Part shown: positions 19,501-23,310 of the stretch, piece by piece
Layout: every line of letters starts with the position of its first letter
How positions within the stretch are numbered: position 1 is the stretch's first letter
Assembly (NCBI GenBank): GCA_051453625.1
Contig: JBOZIK010000001.1
Coordinates: 149,147,701-149,171,010 of the forward strand
Direction of reading: 5' to 3'
DNA from: Welwitschia mirabilis
Lineage: Eukaryota > Gnetophyta > Gnetopsida > Welwitschiales
Length of the DNA stretch: 23,310 nucleotides
Position numbers and translations under genes: made by a program
Notes under the pieces: model-generated
Database searches by the model: none
Seen by the model: only the letters and a program-made list of their open reading frames with translations
What the model was told of the DNA's origin: nothing

Positions 19501-19985
19501 CATCTCATGAGATAAAGTTGAAGAAGTTTCTTTCTTGTTGAAAAAAAAACTTTTATTGAAGAATCAAGTGGAGACTGACCAAAAGAGCTTACTCTTCCAT
19601 ATAATTATTGAGAGCTCTATTATCGTGTATTAGTTGATTCATGGATATCTTATTTTCTCCTCAGATGGAGTAATAATATCCTAAAGAACGTTGAGCTTCA
19701 TGCCACTTTTTCTTGTACTCTCAGATCTTTACATGAATTTTCATAAATTTCTCATTTATTCCTTATAGATTTGCATAAATTTTATCCAAGAAGTTTCCAT
19801 TTAGGGGTAGAGGTCCTTTATTATGCATAAAAGTGATAAATTTTTGTTGATTCTCAATATATACATCATACATATTGCTTGAAGAGAAATTCTATAATAG
19901 AGATACTAACATGTCTGGTCTTTCTCTTGAAAAATTTTTGATCTCTTCTCTATCTTCATTAGATAATTTTAGTTTAGTAATTCAT
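19495..19985 (-). pseudogene. Copy B, upstream central part
   Basis: A minus frame of about 150 codons, with about six stops, contains LKLSNEDREEIKNFSRERPD, NMYDVYIENQQKFITFMHNK, GPLPLNGNFLDKIYANL, GINEKFMKIHVKI, EYKKKWHEAQRSLGYYYSI and NKISMNQLIHDNRALNNYME. This looks like a long helical or coiled-coil protein segment. It follows the copy B N-terminal domain on the same strand. The family is not recognised with confidence; a retroelement gag-like or pre-gag protein is inferred from context only. Confidence 0.4.
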
Positions 19986-19999
19986 TCCTAAGTCCTTTA

Positions 20000-20615
20000 T
20001 AATTTCCTACTTAAATTTTTAAAAGATTTAAAGATTTGAATATCATTTTCTCGGTTGATGGTTTCTTGACAAGTTATTCATTATTTTCTTTTTCTTAATC
20101 TAGTTTCTATTTTAAGATTTTATTTTTAATCTTTAGATTAACAACCTAATATTAAAATTATAGAACTTCATCTTTCCTACCCAGATAAACTTGAATTTTA
20201 TTTTTAACTAAATTCAAAGCACTATATAGGCTATCTAATTATCTTTCTCTAGTGCTTTGGAAAATTAATAGATTATAATAGATGGAAAGGCAAAAGTTTC
20301 TTAAACATGATTTGGATTGGATCCTACGATACATTTGAAGGGGGTAGTAATAAAGGTAAACTTTAGGGAGCAGAAGAACATTCCCCTAGCTTTGGTTAAG
20401 TTATCTTATGTCATAGAGTTTTATAATACTTAACTTCTTAACCCCAAATAAGATCTAAATGAATACTTTAGCATAATGTTTATTTGGTTGGAATGCAATC
20501 TTAATTTTGTTCAAAATTTAGGTAATCAAGGAAGAAAATCAAAGTCTTGTAATACTTAAAGCTCCAATTTAAATTTTATTCAACTTAGTAATATGACTTG
20601 ACATTCCTAAAAAAT
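20000..20615 (-). pseudogene. Copy B, linker between N-terminal domain and central part
   Basis: Short minus-strand pieces such as LTKARGMFFCSLKFTFITTP near 20390 and ALNLVKNKIQVYLGRKDEVL near 20200 look protein-like, but stops and frame changes are dense. It is listed to bridge copy B. Confidence 0.25.
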
Positions 20616-21060
20616 TCATTTTGCATTTGTCTTATTCCTTACAACTATAATCATATAAAGGAAAGGTAATGTTATATCTTTCTGTTTATGAAAAATGAAT
20701 ATCAAATTATTGACCATAATCCTAGAAATAATGAATATTTCTGGTTCCATATCCTTGTAGACTAGTATTCAAGCCTAAATTGCTACTTCTCCCTGTAAAT
20801 CTATACTTAAATATGTATCTTCGTTTCTGTTAGTGTGATCTATGGATTTCCATCCCAGTGGTAGATGCAAAATTTCTCTAATATTCTCTTGGGTAACTGT
20901 TAGTTACTGGTTTCTCATAGTGGTTTGTATCATAGTTTTGATATCATTTATCATCAAGCTCTTAAAAAATTCATTTATAGATTCTAAAGAGAATATGTCA
21001 TTCATAGTAAGCCATTCATACCATCCCAGCTTAATGATTCTTTATTTAAATTTTGTCAAG
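20616..21060 (-). pseudogene. Copy B, N-terminal domain of a plant retroelement gag-like/pre-gag protein
   Basis: One uninterrupted minus frame of about 145 codons, with four or five stops, reads IIKLGWYEWLTMNDIFSLES, INEFFKSLMINDIKTMIQTT, LTVTQENIREILHLPLGW, then a YLSIDLQGEVAI segment, and EPEIFIISRIMVNNLIFIFH before DITLPFLYMI. It aligns with copy A in order and spacing: IIK(L/F), a W-x-(W)-LT turn, F(F/Y)K(S/N), I-x-x-IL-x-(L/I)P and FIISR. That agreement between two broken copies is the best evidence that this is a real ancient coding domain of the 'putative plant transposon protein' type. Its molecular function is unknown. Confidence 0.5.
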
Positions 21061-21099
21061 CAGAGTTTGCATGAACTTGAGTAAAATTTAAGGATGAAC

Positions 21100-22830
21100 T
21101 AATTCTACATTTTGTAAAAATTTGTGTCAAAGATAGGATTAAGTAAGAGAATTTCAATAGAAAACCTTGAAATAAAATTCAATTTCTAGTAAGATAAAAT
21201 GTTATTTAATTAGGTGAAAAAGCATTGCGTGTAGTGAGCCTATTTAACTCTCCCCCAAACTAAAGTTTAGCAGGCTTCTAAATGTATAAAATAAAGAATA
21301 ATAATACCTAAAATTTTATCTCTAAGTTTGTCTTCCATTACTGAGAAGATGGAGAATAAAAACATAGCTAATACAATAAAGTAAAAATGTTAGGGTTAAA
21401 GTAAAATTACTGACCTCTTACTTACTTTGAATAGACATAATTTATACTTACTCTTGCATTACATTCATATGATTGAGCAGTAAATAAAAATATTATCATA
21501 GAAAAATATATTTAATCAGAAATTTTCGTACCTTGCTAATGTTGAAAAAATTTGAATGCTAATTTGTTAAGGGCGAAATCCAAAAATTTTGCTCAGTTAA
21601 ATTTGGTAATGTGAATGCTAACATGGAAACATTGATGTGGTTGACATGATGTGGATTTGACAAGGAGATGGAGGTCATTAAGAACATAAGGGTGTCATCA
21701 AGAAGAGAAGGAGTATCATAGAAAATGACTTTAAGTATAGTGAAGGAGAAACATATTATCATATTTAAGTTTCAATTACTCTCTATAGCATTGGATTTGA
21801 TGAGGATCATCGAGAACTCACAAGTTTTTGATGGGTATCATTGAATCCATTTCAAAGATGATTTAAAGAATTTAAAGATGATTTTTAAGAACTCACACGT
21901 TTTCAACAAGGTTCTTCAAATTCTTAACATTGTTATTAAGAATACATGTGTAAATGAAAGAATGAAGCCACTATAGCAACATGGAGCTCAAGAAATTTAA
22001 AGTAATCATAAATTGATCTGAAGTTTCAATTTTAGGTTGAATCTTGATTAGCTTGAAATTCCTTTATCCTAGACTTACTTAAAGATAGATACTAACACTT
22101 GGCACACTTCAGCTTTTAGCAAAATAGGAATATCACTTATTAAATTTTTCACTCAAAAAATTAAACACATGTACACTTGATAACGTACATGAATTATACT
22201 TGTTAAATAAGAGGATAAACTTTAATATAAAAATTATATTCCTTTCCTACTTAATCATTCATTACTTTTTATCTGAGCTTAGGAATTCCATTTACTAAAT
22301 TTCTTTTAACTTTTTATCTTCTTCCTTACATCAACTGTAATGTTACTTTTTACCTTTTTAAGGTTATTTCATTATAAATAAGAACATATGAATATTATGC
22401 CAAAATTAATATGAATAATAAGGAATAAATTGATAAAAGGTGGATTTTATTATTGAAAATAGTGGACTACATTCCTTATCATTAGCCAATAATCTTAGAC
22501 TAGTGGTTATAGGTAAAGACATGGGCTATGACTTGAGTTTCCCTCTTGAAACCATTAGAGATCAGCCAAGGTTACTAATAGTCACATCCACCTAATCTAT
22601 CCACCTCCATTTAATGCCATAGGCTTAAATAGCATAATGAAGAAATACATCTTTTCATACTTGGGTTACAACCATTGATATCTATTGTTAATTACACTCA
22701 TTTAGCATTACAAAATAGTAAATTTAGAACATTACATTCCCTTCCCCTTAAGTATCATGCTCATGCTTTAGTGTGGCTTATTCTCATCTTTTGTAGTTCA
22801 TGAAAGCATGCCTATCGAAATTATTTTTAT
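21100..22830. other. AT-rich non-coding stretch, no gene recognised
   Basis: It lies upstream (minus sense) of copy B, where a leader, primer site and LTR should be if copy B is a retroelement. None could be identified. Small direct repeats occur, for example AGAACTCACA(A/C)GTTTT at about 21811 and 21889, and AAAGATGATTT twice at about 21855-21885. The 67-codon minus frame at 21559-21762 is treated as chance. Confidence 0.4.
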
Positions 22831-22833
22831 ATA

Positions 22834-23031
22834 ATATACAAAATATAAGGGAAGAAAAACATTGTATATTAAGAAATACACTAAAAAGTAAGAAAGTAAT
22901 ATTATACTTTGGGAAATATCTCCTACATATTGTTTTTCTTCCCTTATATTTTGTATATAAGAAAGTAAGAAAGAAAGTAATATTATATTGTATGTTTTAT
23001 CAAAAAGTTTGGGAAAGATCTCCTACATATA
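22834..23031. repeat. 28-bp perfect inverted repeat interleaved with a duplicated segment
   Basis: Arms 22834-22861 and 22931-22958 are perfect reverse complements (core TATAAGGGAAGAAAAACA), separated by 69 bp. In addition, 22886-22929 and 22964-23031 share AAGTAAGAAAG...TAATATTATA and TTTGGGAAA(T/G)ATCTCCTACATAT, the second copy being longer. The right arm lies between the two units. The open plus frame 22800-23039 runs through this structure and is not considered a gene. Confidence 0.85.
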
Positions 23032-23039
23032 CTCCTTAG

Positions 23040-23310
23040 TTTTCCAAGTTGGTTAATTATAATGAGCCCACTGAATGAGTAATTTATTTAAATTTTTATT
23101 TTTCAATTGCTTAGTATGGATATCTAAAATGTTTTAGGATGAATTTGTCTACTTAAGAGTTGTGATGCTCATTTCATTAAGTATCTTATCCTTTAGGATA
23201 GTGTTTAATGTTTTAGTAGATATCTTTAATTAATTTGATTTCCAAAGTATGGAAGATACTTCTAAGTTTAAGGGGTAAGGTGCTAATGAAACTATTAATT
23301 AACTACTTCT
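23040..23310. other. AT-rich end of window, nothing recognised
   Basis: No coding frame, repeat or regulatory signal was recognised. Confidence 0.4.

Noticed and set aside
18480-21060. Copy B as an endogenous plant pararetrovirus
   Set aside because: No movement protein, coat zinc finger or caulimovirid protease-RT motifs were seen with it; its N-terminal domain instead pairs with copy A.
22800-23039. 79-codon plus-strand open frame at the inverted repeat
   Set aside because: The sequence is explained by the duplicated and inverted repeat structure; the encoded residues are low complexity.
1-23310. CRISPR array, bacterial operons, riboswitches
   Set aside because: No regularly spaced repeats, no bacterial genes or ribosome binding sites; the content is eukaryotic.
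1-23310. tRNA, rRNA or organelle DNA insertions
   Set aside because: No cloverleaf or conserved rRNA/plastid sequence was recognised by eye; a covariance-model scan would be the decisive test.

Overview
The window is nuclear DNA of a seed plant, from a gene-poor and very AT-rich repeat region. The main support is the fossil of an Athila-like Ty3/gypsy LTR retrotransposon, a plant-specific lineage, with a recognisable tRNA-Asp primer-binding site. I cannot name the species. I found no intact gene: every recognisable coding trace is broken by stops and frameshifts, and nearly all of it lies on the minus strand. CpG looks strongly depleted by eye. The lesions are mostly C-to-T and G-to-A, as expected from long-term loss of methylated cytosines.

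Layout from left to right. 1-1908 holds no gene, one assembly gap and a long pyrimidine tract. 1909-2080 is a repeat block that recurs at 14868-15029. 2440-8448 is the body of element 1 (Athila-like, minus strand): gag at the right, then protease, reverse transcriptase, RNase H and integrase running leftward. Its primer-binding site is at 8428-8445 and its upstream LTR is probably 8449-9629. No matching downstream LTR was recognised. 9690-11817 is a second minus-strand fossil (copy A): a gag-like or pre-gag retroelement protein with an N-terminal domain and a later coiled-coil, basic part. 12280-13512 contains a decayed minisatellite-like repeat. 14033-14392 is the only plus-strand fossil frame, unidentified. 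15369-17560 is element 2 (Ty3/gypsy, minus strand), cut off inside reverse transcriptase but keeping the FMDD box and the integrase core. 18480-21060 is copy B of the gag-like/pre-gag protein, again minus strand. 21100-22800 has no recognisable gene. 22834-23031 is a 28-bp perfect inverted repeat interleaved with a duplicated segment.

The coding parts would have worked together as retrotransposon replication machinery: Gag packaging, protease maturation, reverse transcription primed by tRNA-Asp, and integration. The visible catalytic centres are mostly broken, so neither element can move by itself. The main open question is whether copy A and copy B are the extra upstream ORF of Ogre/Tat-like elements or a separate, perhaps gag-only, element family. 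If copy B belongs with element 2, the two form one large element with its middle deleted.
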